Assembly (NCBI GenBank): GCA_019916065.1
Contig: CM034237.1
Coordinates: 59,462,090-59,526,089, forward strand
From: Vitellaria paradoxa
Taxonomy: Eukaryota > Streptophyta > Magnoliopsida > Ericales > Sapotaceae
DNA: 64,000 nt
Reading direction: 5' to 3'
A program made the position numbers and the translations under genes. A model generated the notes under the pieces. That model was not told the DNA's origin and searched no databases. It saw only the letters and a list, made by a program, of their open reading frames with translations. Positions within the stretch are counted from its first letter, which is position 1; every line of letters starts with the position of its first letter. This document shows positions 24,575 through 38,300 of this stretch, one piece after another.

Positions 24575-24589
24575 TTTCTAGTAGTGTTA

Positions 24590-26150
24590 TGTGAAAAATG
24601 AAATTAATTTTGAACCTATATTTTGATTTTTTTAGATGACAGAAACTCTTTGGCACAAACAAAAGAAAAAAAAAATTGAAACTTTACATTAGGATGCAAC
24701 ACATATCATGTTAGGTTTTGTTTGGTGTTTAGAAAAAAATTTGTAAAAGTTAGATAAGTCGGTAAAAGTGAGGAAAATTTGAAAAAATTTGGTAGAAGTT
24801 TGAGCAAATTGAAAAAAAATGGTAAAAGTTGAAAAAAAAATTGATAAAAAGTCAAAAAAAATTTGGTAAAAGTTTAAAAAATTGAAAATGTGTTTAATGG
24901 AAAAAATTAAAAAATTAATAAAAATGTGTTATTATTATTATTATTTTGATAAAAATTGATGACAAAAGAGAAAAGATAATAAAAATTGCAGTAAGAGGCC
25001 AGATAATAAGAGTTGAACAACCGAGATGAGAGAATAGGCATCTTGAATTGTGAATTAGTAAATTAAACAATTGATATAGACTCTCGCACTCTCTCTTTTA
25101 TATACAAAAGCTATAGAAGCTAACTTAATCACACATATAACTAAATAGTTGATTAATTACATTAGACCTAATTAACTAATTATGTTTCTAACTAATTTTG
25201 TTTATGAAGAAAAATTATCGTTGTTCAATCCATTTCTTTACTTAAAATCTTGTCTTTTATTTGATTGTTATATTGCAAATATACTGATCTAAGTTGTTAA
25301 AAATTTATAATACAGCAAAATACATGATTAAAGGGGGATTGAGCAAATGAATTATGTAATTTTTTGTTTAATTTAAGAATTTCACAAAAGATACATGAAT
25401 TCTATAGAGAAAACTTCTTTAGTAATTTAAATTTTTATTATTAATCAATTGAAAAAATCAAACAATTTAAGAGTTTAAATAGTCTTAATAAAACCGTAAC
25501 GAGATATAAGGAAAATAGAACAAATCAAATTTAAGAAATTATATAATTACTGATTCTAAAAAATATCCAAATGTAAATACCAATCTAAATATAAGGTCTA
25601 AAAATACAAAACATGAAAATTTAGGGTTAAAATGCTAGAATTCAGGGTTAACATTATAATATATCTGTCACGACTATAAATGCAATAATACATCTATCTT
25701 TAAAAATTATCTAGAATGTACAGATATATTATAATGTTAAAATAAATATTGTAACTAGATTTGATGATTAAATAAAAATTTAATAAAAAATTTTCTAAAA
25801 TCGCCCCTTTCCATAAAGTTGAATATAATTTGGGCTGCATCGATTTATTTCAGTAAAACGTCTAAATCATTATGATGGTACCATAGCCACGAAATCACTA
25901 TATTGGTACCATACTTGTATATGGACTCCTTGTTTTATTCCAAAATTTGGAATTATCCTAACTCCAGTGTGCTTGAAAAATACTTTTAGATGGTGAGTTT
26001 GGTTAGAAGAATCTTCTTACAATTAATAAAACTTCAATATAAGGGAAAAGAGCGACATGTATGAATTTTAAGAGAGAGATTGCATGTCTTTTGTTTTTTA
26101 TAATCTCTTCTTCTTATTTTGTATTTCTCATCACGGAGTTTGTGAGGGTG
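24590..26150. other. AT-rich intergenic region
   Basis: Low-complexity A/T sequence. A GTTTGGTGTTTAG stretch near 24720 resembles one end of a MITE, but no partner was found. No gene was seen. Confidence 0.5.
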
Positions 26151-26155
26151 ATTAC

Positions 26156-28163
26156 TGTCACGCCCCGAAATCTTGAAATTTCAAAAAGTGAGTTTAAATT
26201 AAAAAATTTAACGCACTTGATCCATTACAGTTTTACTATTTATTTTTCTTTTTGAATTATTAACCCTCCTTTAATCGACGTAGATAATAGTAATTATTAT
26301 TTTATTAATAACATATACACCCGGATTTAAATTAAAACTAGATAACATAAGTTTCTTTTATTTCTAAAACAGTGTTTTCATATCCATATGCGTTTAAAAT
26401 TAATACATCTAAATCGTAAAAAGCTGTTCAACCGCACCATAGGGCTTCAAACGGTTGTACCGACCCTTCTAGATTTCAGGTTCTGCACCTGCAACACAGT
26501 CTGTAAGGACGCGAGCACCAAACCACTTGTGCTCATGATGTATAGAAATATACTTTTTGTAATACTTTTTAAAAATCATATAAAACAAAGAATATAACAA
26601 AAATCATCGAATACATTGACACATAGCAGAATAGGACAACGTTAATTCATAACTTTTATTTCTCTTGTTAACCTTTCTTCATTTATTATTTCTTTTCCCA
26701 AGGTGGGGAAGGATACTCTGTAAGATTGTCCCACAGTTATAGTGGTAGTCCAAATCCATTGCCAGTTCGTATAAATATATAGGTCGCGAAGCACCCATAC
26801 ATCGTTGTTTTTGGATCTGAGTCCAAGGATCATGATAAGCCTTTACCACATCCGTCATCGATTTGGATTATTAGTCAGTGGGCACGATTACCCGATCCTG
26901 TGCAGGTTTAAGGTATTTCAACCCAAGGGTATCTCTTGACCCTTCCTATTTTATACAGTATCCTCACTTTTCCTACAAAATCAACATTTCCTTAGATTTC
27001 ATCTTTACGTTGTTAAACTTTAGAAATAATATATCTGAGTATATATCAACTTTCACAATTTTATGTCTCCATTTTATCATCTATTTCACAATGAAGACAT
27101 GTTCACCATATTCCAACATATTATAGCGTGTCTCAGCATTGAATAGAAAATTTTATCAATATAATCATAATTTTAGTGTCACTGAAATTTCAGTTATCAA
27201 ACTTAATATTAATTTAATAGTAATATAAATTTAAACTCACAATTATTTCTTATTAAAATAAACATTACAAAAGGTATAAATGATTCATAAATTTCCTTAC
27301 CTCAGATCTAAAGAAAATATGAAGAAACCCCAAAAGTCTAAAACTTCACTTACTTATATTTCTCATCTTGGGTCGAATTATCACAATTCAACACCGCTAC
27401 GACGATCACAACGTTGAAAATACCAAAACCCCACTATTCTTGAACTTAAGCTCTCACTTTCTCCTTTCTCTTTCTCTCTCCACTTTTTTTTCTCTGTTCT
27501 TTCTCTCTCTCACCCCTCTTTTTTTTTTTTTTCCTTTTTATTCTTTCTCAATTTACTTCCCCAGCTATAATACACACACATATATATGTGTCACAAACTT
27601 CGTGGCCAAGTCACGTGAAGAAGAAAAGAAAAAACCAAAATGGTTTCCCTAAGTTTCACGTGGCTTCAAGCCACTTTACCACATTTTTTTTTTCCTTATT
27701 CCTTTATTCTTAAGCTTTCAAGTGTCCTCCCGTTATCATTGCCCTCTTCCAAGTGGCCTTACGCATACACCCTATCAGCATTACAGCCCTCCAAGTGGCC
27801 TTACACATGCCTTACACATACACCCTACATCATTACACTATTCCAAATGGCCTTATGCATGCCTTACACATACACCCCACTATCATTACACCCTTCCAAG
27901 TTGCCCCACGCATGTCTTACACATACTCCCATAATCATTACATCCTTCCAAATGGTCTCAATTCATTCCATACATGTGTGATCTTTATAATTTTGTTACT
28001 ATTTTATTTAAATTAAAATTTAACTAATTATAAAAGTATTATATTATTTTAATTAAAGCTAAAAGAAAATCTAAAATAATGTCAAACTAATGCAATTAAA
28101 TTTTTTTATAATATAAAATAAAGTAATATGTATATTAAAAATTAAAATTTTGGGACTATTACA
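26156..28163. mobile_element. Probable solo LTR (gypsy, Tekay/Del-like termini)
   Basis: 2008 bp that starts TGTCACGCCCCGAAAT and ends GGGACTATTACA, flanked on both sides by the 5-bp direct repeat ATTAC (26151-26155 and 28164-28168). TG...CA termini, a 5-bp target duplication and the absence of any internal coding sequence fit a solo LTR left by recombination between two LTRs. The TGTCACGCCCCGAA start resembles LTRs of plant Tekay/Del chromoviruses, from memory of the family. Confidence 0.7.
27741..27956. repeat. Imperfect tandem repeat of about 52 bp inside the solo LTR
   Basis: Four units of 45-53 bp, each starting CC(C/T)TCCAA(G/A)TGGCC and containing ACACATACACC...CATTACA; a partial fifth follows. 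Confidence 0.85.
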
Positions 28164-28168
28164 ATTAC

Positions 28169-29093
28169 TCTCCCAAAATCTACTTCATATCATGTTAAAT
28201 AATTGAGTGATTAGGATTAATACCTTCTGATTCATATGTATCACGTATATTCTATACAATTAGATATGCATTAAGTACATTCTCAAGACTTTACAATGTT
28301 ATAATATCCCATCACCAGTTCAAAGTATTTTTACTGAATTATTGAAAATTTAAAGCATATGTATGCAGTATGGAAAAAAATAAATAAATAAATTTACACC
28401 TTTTACTAGTTTAGCTCAAAGAAAGAAAGGAAATTCTTTTCTCAAAATTTAAATAAAGTTATGTAAAAGTGAAAACTTTAACACCCAATTTGGCATAAAT
28501 TTAATTTCAAATTATTTCTAGAAACAAATTTTTAAAAATTGACAAATTTTTTACAACACAAAATTTTGTTATCATTTGAATACTACAATTTGGTAAGTGT
28601 TATCAATTAAATATTAGGGTTAAATCTAATTTCATTTCATATGCTTACATACGTCTAGTCAATTATACTTAGTTATGATGAAAATGCGATTGTTAGTTTC
28701 TTTTACTAAATTTAATAATTTACAATTAATTTCTTATTTTATAATAAAATATAATCAATTAAATGACATTTATGCATGCAAATATTTTCTTCTCTTTTCC
28801 GTTTCTCATTTTACAGTGAATGATAAAGGTCGAAAATACAAAAGAAAAATAAAATAAGGGCATAAATATTATTTTAATTGTTTATAATAAATTATGAAGT
28901 ATGCATTTATATTTCAACCTTTTAATTTAGAAAAAAATAAATAAAAACCAATATTTACATTTATATTTGTACTTAATATTGCAACTAACAAGAATTGATT
29001 AAAAAAAATTAGAAAACAAAATTATACGATTTTTCCAAACACAACCTTGCGTCTCTAGCATTCAAAAAAAAAAAAAAAAACCTTGCTTCTCTC
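28169..29093. other. AT-rich intergenic region
   Basis: No gene or repeat was recognised apart from an A run (29065-29081). Confidence 0.5.
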
Positions 29094-31812
29094 GGCTTTT
29101 TTACGTTAATATGTATACTAATTATACGATATATATAATTACGCTCGGTTGAAATTATTTTCAAAACTAGGTTTGGTATTGTTAGTTCGGCAGACGACAC
29201 CTACGTCGCACATCCAAATAACAATACGGTGGCTAGCAAAAAACGATGGTAGCTGTAAAAAGAATTGGCAGCTGCAAAAAGAATTAGAAAACCATGTCAA
29301 TAGCCATGTCATTGACTCTACCAACGATACACCTTGCCCACAAAATGCCAATTCTCATTTCCTTTCGTTTTTTGATTTGTGTTCATTTAAAAATAATATA
29401 CACTAATAATGTTTAAAAAAAATTAAAAAATCAAAAATATAAAAATATTATTCGTATAAATTGAAAAATGTAAAATTTGAAATATACAAACTTTAATAAA
29501 TGTCAAATTTATCAATTTGGAGTATAAATTTATGAATTTCAAAATTTAAAATTTCAATTCATTAAAATAAAATTCTAAGTCCCAATTAATATGAATTCGA
29601 GCATCTATCTAAAATTTTTTATAAGTAAAAATTTTGTTTTAAAATTATATCCCAATCATCTAGGTAATATGTATATAATTTATAATGGTTTAATATAATT
29701 TACTTTAACTATTTGTTATTACAATAATATATCTGAAATTTAATATGTTAATTTAGTACCTATTTGAAGTGTCAAATTCTTACAAAAAAAATAATAAAAT
29801 GTAGACAATTTTTGATTGTTCAATGTTGGCTCTATTCCTCAAAAAAATGTAAAAAAAAAAAAAAAATAGAGAAAATTTGTAAAAATTAAAAATAAAATTA
29901 GTAAAAGTTAAAGAAAATTAGTAAGGTTGGAAACTTTGTGCACCAAATTTTGTATGCAAGTCTTTCTTGTCACTTATCACATGCAGAGGGAAGTTTGTGA
30001 CAAATTTTAATTGATTTTCACTAGTTAATATAATACTAATATCCTAAAATTCAATCATTAATTTAAAGAAAATAAGACAATGCTATTTTAAAATTATTTA
30101 ATTTTTAAACTAGTTTATCTTATGAATGATTAGTCATCATCTAGATAACTTTTTCAGTACTCATATGGAGTGTTAATTTGACCAAAAATTTTTAACTTTC
30201 TTAAAAAATGTCTAATATTCTTGAACTTTCTCCACATTTTGCATACAAAATTTGGTGCGCAAAGTTTCCAACCTTACTAATTTTTTTTTAATTTGTGCTA
30301 ATTTTATTTTTAGTTTTTACAAATTTTTCTCCAATTTTCTCTATTTTTTTTACATTTTTGGAGGAATAGACACAACACCGAACAATAAAAAAATTACCTA
30401 CATTTTATTTTTTTATCAAAATTTGACACTTCAAATAGGCACTAAATTAACATACTAAATTTCAAATACATTATCATAACAACATATGATTACAGTAAAT
30501 TCTATTAAATGATTATAACTTTATATATATATATATATATATATTACCTAGATGATGGGAACATAATTTTAAAACAAAATTTTTACTTATAAAAAATTTC
30601 AAATAAATGCTCAAATTCATATTAATTGGGACTTAAATTTTTATTTTGATGAACTAAAATTTTAAAATTTTAAATTCATAAATTATACTCCAAATTGGTA
30701 AATTTGAAAGTTTGTATATTTTAAATTTTGTATTTTTTAATTTATAAGATTGATATTTTTATATTTATTATTTTTTAAAACATTATAAGTATATATTATT
30801 TTTAAATGAACAAGAGTTAAAAAGTAGAGGGAGGGAAAATCAACATTTAGGGCCTTCTTGGATGGAGGAAAAGCCTTCTCTCCAAAATTTTCACCCCCTC
30901 AGTAAGTGTAGGTCCCATCCTTTTGCCATCATTTGATAGTGCATCGCTAAAATTTTCACCCCCTTCTTAGCTTTCCCTCCCTCTCATTTTTTCCCCTTAT
31001 TGGGGGATAATTTTTGGCACCCTCCACCCTAAATAAAAATTTTCACCCCCTCTTAACTTATTTTTTGACCTTTTTAATCCTCGTTACTAGTATTGTTAAC
31101 TTGATCAAAATAAATATAATGCTAATAAAAAAATAATACACATGCCAATAAGTCAAAATAAATATAATTAAAAAATTAGATAATTACCAACCATTTAAAA
31201 GTACATATTTAAAAAAAAATTTAAATAAATTCATAAAAAATTAAATTCTCAATGAAATAAATAATATAACTTCAAATTGTCCATAAATAATTAAATAAAG
31301 CGGGTTTTGTAATTTAATATTTAATTTAATGGGTAATCAAGTTTGGAACACCACAAGGGTAAAAGAGTCATTTAACTGATTTTTTCATTATTCACCTCAT
31401 CTTATTTAGAAAATATCCAAATCAAGTCAAAAGTTATCTTTCTCCATAAACATCACATCAATGTGAGTAAATCTTCTAAAAATAATATCACATCTTATCT
31501 TATATCCTCTCTAAAATTTATTCCTTTAAAATTTTAACACCATTTAATCGGTCCCTTAAGGTGTGTCGTTGGCGGAGCCAATGACATAGTTATTGACATA
31601 GTTTGCCAATTCTTTTTGTTGGTGCCAATCGTTTTTTGCTTGCCACGGTTTTTTGTATGTGCGGGTAGGTGTCGTCTGTCGAACTGGCGATATCTAACCT
31701 AATTTTAAAAATAGTTTCAACTGAAATTACCAAAAAAAAAAAAAAATAGTTTCAACTGAGTGTGTACTTACGTATATTATAGAATTAGTATACGTATTAA
31801 CGTAAAAAAGCC
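29094..31812. mobile_element. Long inverted repeat / foldback-like element with arms of about 865 bp
   Basis: Left arm 29094-29959; right arm 30239-31812 in reverse complement, containing a 706-bp MITE (30850-31555) plus its 3-bp duplication. Without the MITE the right arm is 865 bp against 866 for the left. The spacer is 279 bp. The arms match over their full length by eye at roughly 80 percent, for example GGCTTTTTTACGTTAATA at the outer ends and TTTGGTGC(G/A)CAAAG near the inner ends. No transposase and no clear target duplication were found. Long-TIR Mutator-like or foldback elements look like this. Confidence 0.75.
30850..31555. mobile_element. Tourist-like MITE inserted in the right arm of the long inverted repeat
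   Basis: 706 bp, flanked by TTA on both sides (30847-30849, 31556-31558), with related ends GGGCCTTCTTGGAT and (reverse complement of the right end) GGGACCGATTAAAT. It exactly accounts for the length difference between the two arms. A TTA duplication is typical of PIF/Harbinger elements. Confidence 0.6.
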
Positions 31813-32364
31813 TACCTCTCTCTATGGTATAATGGAACCTTTTTGTTCTCATTCTCTCGATCATCCTTCCTATTTCTAATCGTCATTACTACAAACACCA
31901 CACATGTAGCATAGCGTAAATAAATTCATTTATGTACTGTATATCTTCCCGCAGATCATCCGCTTGCAATTACCAAGCAATTCGGACACAGATTCTCTCT
32001 CTGCCACTCTCTCTACCACCATTCTAGGGTTTATCTCTCTGTCTCTCGCTCTGTAAATTGATTCTATAGATGTCCGATGATGCAATCTCTTGTTGATAGA
32101 TATTTGTTTAATTGGTAAAATCTTGTTTTTTGTTAATGAATTCTGGTTAATTTATTTATTTATTTTTTTTTCAGCTGTTTTATGATAAAGTGGTTCTTCA
32201 CCATTTTATAGCTTTGGTTGCACTCGCAGTTTTTGCGCTGGTTTTGTCAAATTTGGCGACCTGATCATTGGCCAAAATCGTATTCAGGTGTTCTCTTTGT
32301 TGATTTTCGGCAGAAATTCCTTGTTTTTGTTTGCTTCTTGTTCCAGATCAGCTTTGATTTAAAA
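31813..32364 (+). promoter_or_regulatory. HSP70-16 promoter and 5' UTR with a probable leader intron
   Basis: CT-rich leader (31994-32050). A donor-like CTCT|GTAAATTG near 32053 and a strong acceptor TTTTTTTTTCAG at 32174 suggest a 5' UTR intron. No clear heat-shock element array was identified by eye. Confidence 0.4.
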
Positions 32365-35300
32365 ATGAGTGTGGTGGGGTTTGATATTGGAAACGAGAAT
32401 TGTGTCATTGCCGCGGTGAAGCAAAGGGGGATTGACGTTTTGTTGAATGATGAGTCCAATCGTGAAACGCCGGCTGTTGTGTCGTTTGGTGAGAAGCAAA
32501 GGTTCTTGGGTTCGGCGGGGGCTGCGTCCGCAACCATGCATCCAAAATCGACGATCTCTCAGACAAAGAGACTGATTGGTAGGAAGTTCGTGGAACCTGG
32601 CGTTCAGGATGACCTTAGGATGTTCCCGTTCCAGACTTCTGAGGGTCCAGATGGTGGCATTTTGATTCATTTGCAGTATTTGGGCCAAACACACACTTTT
32701 ACCCCACTTCAGATTTTGGCAATGCTGTTGGCGCATTTGAAGCATATTACCGAGAAGAATCTGGAGCTGCCCATTTCACATTGTGTGATTGGGATACCAT
32801 CATACTTCACAGATTTGCAGAGGCGTGCATATTTGCATGCTGCAGAGATTGCAGGGCTGAAGCCATTGAGATTGATGCATGACTGTACTGCAACCGCACT
32901 GGGTTATGGTATTTACAAGACTGATTTCCCCAATGCAGGGCCAAGTCATGTTGTATTTGTTGACATTGGTCATTGTGATACACAAGTTGCTGTTGCTTCA
33001 TTTGAATCCGGACATATGAAGATACTGTCACACGCTTTTGATAGTAATTTGGGGGGAAGAGACTTTGATGAGGTCTTGTTCAGACATTTCGCAGCACAGA
33101 TCAAGGGACAGTACAATATTGATGTCTCTTCTAACGCCAGGGCTTCTATAAGGCTGAGAGCGTCATGTGAGAAATTGAAGAAAGTCTTGAGTGCAAATCC
33201 AGAGGCCCCACTTAACATTGAGTGTTTAATGGATGAGAAAGATGTAAAGGGTTTCATCAAGCGGGATGATTTTGAGAAATTATCATCAGGCTTGTTGGAG
33301 AGAATAAGCATTCCTTGTTGTAAGGCTTTGGCTGACTCTGGTCTGACTGTGGAGAAGATTCATGCTGTTGAACTCATTGGTTCTGGGTCTCGGATACCAG
33401 CAATTGCACGGATTTTGACTTCAGTTTTTAGAAAAGAACCCAGCCGGACAATAAATGCAAGTGAGTGCATTGCTCGTGGCTGTGCTCTTCAGTGTGCAAT
33501 GCTTAGCCCAATTTTTCGTGTTAGAGAGTATGAGGTTTGTGTCTTTGTACACCTATTAACTCCTAGGCAATCTCTCCTGACAGCTGCATGCTTTGTATTT
33601 TTATCTATTTATTTATTTATTTATTTTTGTGTTCTTTATGCTTTCCATTTTATAATGGTCCTTGGGGACGTATACGTATTTATTCTTCGTGCATAACCTA
33701 TAGTTCATCGGCCATGCCTAGCAGAAATTGTGATTTTTTCCCTTGACCGATGTCGGCAATGTTAGTAATTTATTTGTTTTTGGTCAATATCAAACATTCC
33801 ATGCTATAACTAATGATGGTAAGTGGCTGTTATGCTGGTAACCTTAGGTTTATTTTATGCATTATTTATTTTTGGTTTTGTATACCTATTGTGTTCTGTT
33901 GGAGTGTTTTTTTTTTGGGGGGGGGGGCATCCATCATTGAATGCATCTCATAGTTCAATTGATGGGCATATATGCTTCGCAAGGCTATGTTTCAATGCAA
34001 GGAAGTGAACTGGATAAGTTATTTTTTCTTCTTTCCTTTTTATGAATAACAGAATGCGGATGAATTTTGACATGCCTTGCATCATCAATGACGGAATGAA
34101 ACGGAAGCCTTTTTTCCATTACCCAAATGGAATGAGCTGGCTCATTAGTGTAATGGAAAGATTCCATCGTCATAGAATTAGATATTTTTTTCATTATTCG
34201 GTGACAGCTTCAGTTTATTCTTTTATAAAGATGTTATTATAAACATTGATTGATTTGTTTTACTCTATTATTTTTTTAACTATTTAACTATGAAGAGCAC
34301 TTTCAGTGTGCAATTGCTGCACGTGCCAAGTGGACAAGATAATCCATAGAAAGAAGATGATGCAAAAATGTGATCTATGATCAATGGCTTAAAAGAAAGG
34401 AACCAAAAAACCATAAGGAAAGAAATACGCAGAGAAAGCTCTTAAGTTACAGGAACTAATTAACAGATCTTTACCTGTCACTCGTATAACTCAGTGGCTT
34501 AATAATAGTTGATATGGGAAGATTCTCCCTAACAAAAACTTGGAAGAGGGAAATCAGAATTGTTTGGTCATGCAAGTGGACTCGTATCTGCCCTACCTTT
34601 AATAAACCCGTATTCCCCTTCTCCAAATGATCCAGGATACAACTCTACAAACAGGTCAACCCACCTCGCCATTTACTAGACATTTAAATTAGTAGAGAAT
34701 ACTTTAGAGACTTCGAGTAAATAGGGAACTCCGTGCGACACTTGCCATAGATTGCACACTAAATGCTAATTTGTGTGATCTGCCTTTACATGTGCTACGT
34801 CAATTGGGCGGAATTCATCTCTTCATTATAAATTATGCATTGTCAAACTATTTTCTTAAAACAGTTGTCCAAACATAAAGTCACTTCTAATGTTCTTTGT
34901 GCTGTCAAACTTCACCATGTAGAAACCCCTTTTTGACCACTAATACAATACCGTGATTGCAGCCCAAAAACTCCCTCACTAACAGCCTTCCTTGCCTCCC
35001 TACCATCCATATAGAAACACCATACAACAAAGTCCGAACTGCTTCTTACAACCAATTTGTACTATCTCTTTATGTTTACACAGACTCGGGTACGGTTGTC
35101 ATGTACATTTCTAAATGTCAGATTCATATCCAAATATATGGAGACATGAGAAATTAGTCATATTTTATTATGTTTGTCTTTTATTTACTAAGGTAATTGG
35201 TGTTTACAACATATCATATGTCATTTCATGCATATTATTGGAATTTTTATGCATAGTTACTGGTAATCTTGAATATTCGAATTCTTTATGGGTGAATGTC

Positions 35301-38300
35301 CAATTATTCATGTCACATACATAACCCACACCCTTGAGTTTCAACACATATATTTCAAGCATTTAAAATAGTCCATGTAATACAATAGTGCTCTATAATT
35401 CTCTTCGGTTGAGGACTACACTAGGAAGCAAAGAATTCTACAGAAAGAATGATGTGTACCATGGGGCAAAAGGTTTCTAGTGAATTCATTGTGTGTGTAG
35501 TATCTAGGACAATGAGGTAGGAGGCTTTTCTTCATGTTTTCTTGTCTTTATTCGAAGTGCTTTTACTGAAATTGTTATTAATGATATGCTTCTCTTCCCT
35601 AAGAATTAGAATTGCACAAATTTGATCGCCCAAGTCTGTGTAAGACAAAGTGATGATGCACATGATGTTCATATTTTTGGGGAGTGGGTAGAATTGTTCA
35701 AAGAAAAGTGCCGCTGTAACTCTAATATCTCATTTTCATTGAAGTGACTGTAGTGCTTCTCTTTTAACTCATTTGGCACTCTTGGTTGGCTATTTATCTT
35801 GAGAGTGGAAATAATAGTATAAATAATAAAGTTGCATCATCTCTCTAACACTTTTAAGCTTGTAGGTGAGATGGTGACTAGCAGTTTATCATAATATTAG
35901 AATGGCAACCATCGACCCACTAGTTAATAGTTGCATGTGTTTTATCCCTGTCCAAAAAAAAAAAAAAAAATAGTTTGGCTACTTGTAAAAAGGTGTTTTT
36001 AATAATAAAAAATAATAATATAAACAATAGAGTTGTCCCTTTTCTAACAATTTAAAACTTTTAAATGAGGTGGTGGCCAATAGTTTAACAGTTATCGCAA
36101 GAAAAGATGATATTAATCTCTTCCTTGACCAATACTTTGCTAGCTCAATTGGACTAATGTGAGGATTTGTGAGAGGTTGTGTGTTCAAATATCTAAAATA
36201 AAGCAACTGGCCCCTTTAGAAAAGAAATAAGTCTCTTACTTGAGATAACTAGAACTCCATTTGACTCTTTGTGGACATGTTTTGAGTTCTTTTTCTTTCT
36301 CCTTTTCCTTGGGATATGTGGTGACTGGTGGGTACAAAATTTCATGTAAATACACTCCTGCATGCAAGTGTGGGCTTTTATGTTAATTCTTCATACTTGT
36401 TGCTTTCTTACACTCTAATGGTTGTGTAACTTCTCATTGGCAGGTAGAGGATTCATTTCCTTTTTCGATAGGATTTTCATCAGATGAAGGTCCAATCTGT
36501 ACTCTGTCAAATAGTGTGCTGTTTCAAAAAGGACATCCATTTCCAAGTGTTAAGATGCTCACATTGCATAGAAGTAACACATTTCATATGGAAGCCTTTT
36601 ACACTAATCAGAGTGAATTGCCTCCTGGCACATCACCTAAAATCAGCAATTTTATGGTAATGGTAACATTTGTTCATGGCTATGTTTGCTATATATATGT
36701 ATAACCTCTAGATGTTTGTCTGAATTAGAAGTATATTACCTTTAAAATATGCAACCTTGTTATAAAACAGTTTAAACTCATTTTTGGGTGGTTGGCAAAT
36801 GAGAAAAGTGCTAGTTAATTGATGTCTTGCAATAATAGCATTCCCAACTTTTGACGGTGATGTCATATAAATTATGTTTTCCAGCTAGCCTTTATTTCGA
36901 TTAGTACCTATAAGGATTACAACTATGTTGGAGGATTATTAGAATTGCAATGTGTTATGTCACCAGTTATCTCTAAAACTGAAAATATTAGGAAAAGAAA
37001 GCTGACGAATATGTGAGAGGGGGGTAAAATAGGAAAAGCAATTAAAATTTTGATTCCTTGACATTTCCTGTTAAGTTTTAATGGTTGATTTAACGGATGA
37101 GGGTCAATGTTAACACATTTCAAAGTAAGCGAGGTGAGTGTAATTTTTAAATGTTCAGGTGTGGTAAGTGTAATTACCTAAATGCTAAGGGGAGGCACGT
37201 GTAATTTACAACTATTGTCGTCGTCATTGTTGTTGTTATTATTATTTTGAAAAATTTAGTTGATTTTTATCCTTTTCCCCTATCTAGATTGGTCCATTCC
37301 AGGCTTCACACCAAGGGAAAGTGAAGATTAAGGTTAGGGTTCAAATAAACATCCATGGAATTGTTACTGTAGATTCAGCCTCAGTAAGTATGGGTTCTTG
37401 GTGTTTGATAACAGAACGTATTGAGCTTGAGTATTTTTGTGGGAACTGATTCTAGTTTGTGGTAAATTTTGAAATCACATCAGCTACACGTTGGTGATTC
37501 AAGAGTTAATGCCCATGTAGCTTCAGAGAAGATGGAGACTGACAATCATACGTCTTCTGATGTAGCAAATGAGGCTGAAGATGCTCAATTTGCAGAGTCT
37601 GACCCTTTGCCAACTTCTGCTGTGAGTTCCATTAAAATTTTCTGTTCAAGCACGTGCTTCTAATTCTAGTTAATCTGCATTTATCTGTCTCTCTCTCTCT
37701 CTCTCCCCCCCTGCCTTGTTTATTTATTATTATTATTTTTTAAGTTGAGTTGAATTAGAAATGTGTGCTTGTGGTTATGATACTCTTATGTTGTACATAT
37801 ATGGAGACATTACATGTACCTGATGGACTCGCATACGTGGCAAATTATTTAGGGCTTCGTAATGATGATGCGTGCTATCACATCTCTTTCGTTGAACACT
37901 TTTTGATGTCTTTAGGAAAGATCAATCCTGCTACCCATACAATATACATTTGAAGATTATTATTATTTTTAAAAACCATTGTTCTATGTAATAAATAATG
38001 CCATAACATACCATCTATTTCACGTCCTCCCTGTGTCCAATGAGTTTTGTGGATTATGACATCCCGGCAGAGTATGGCATCCTCATTGTGCTAGGCATCC
38101 TCTCCAGTTCCAATTCTTTGTTCAATTCATTTTTACACAACCACCCCCCATGAATTAGGTAGATCCACAGCACTCCATGATAGATGATTGGTTTCAAGAA
38201 AATTGGTCATCATAATCATCGTTAATGTTTCTGTTGTCTATGGATACATCTGACGTGTATCCAAGCAGTGGGAAAGTGATTTTTTCTAATGGTTAATACA

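Larger units (their letters stand above)
23407..24586. mobile_element. Non-autonomous CACTA (En/Spm-type) DNA transposon
   Basis: 1180 bp with terminal inverted repeats CACTAGTAGAAA and TTTCTAGTAGTG and the 3-bp target duplication TTA on both sides (23404-23406, 24587-24589). Both features define CACTA elements. Both ends carry dense GC-rich palindromic motifs; the interior is an A-rich stretch (23645-24030) and a GA-rich to GC-rich stretch (24095-24300). No transposase is encoded, so movement would depend on a partner elsewhere. Confidence 0.93.

Noticed and set aside
27640..27981. 113-codon open frame with repeated PSKWPY-type units
   Set aside because: It is a translation of the 52-bp tandem repeat in the solo LTR; two other frames are open as well.
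32265..33311. Several minus-strand open frames opposite HSP70-16 exon 1
   Set aside because: Shadows of the highly conserved ATPase domain on the plus strand.
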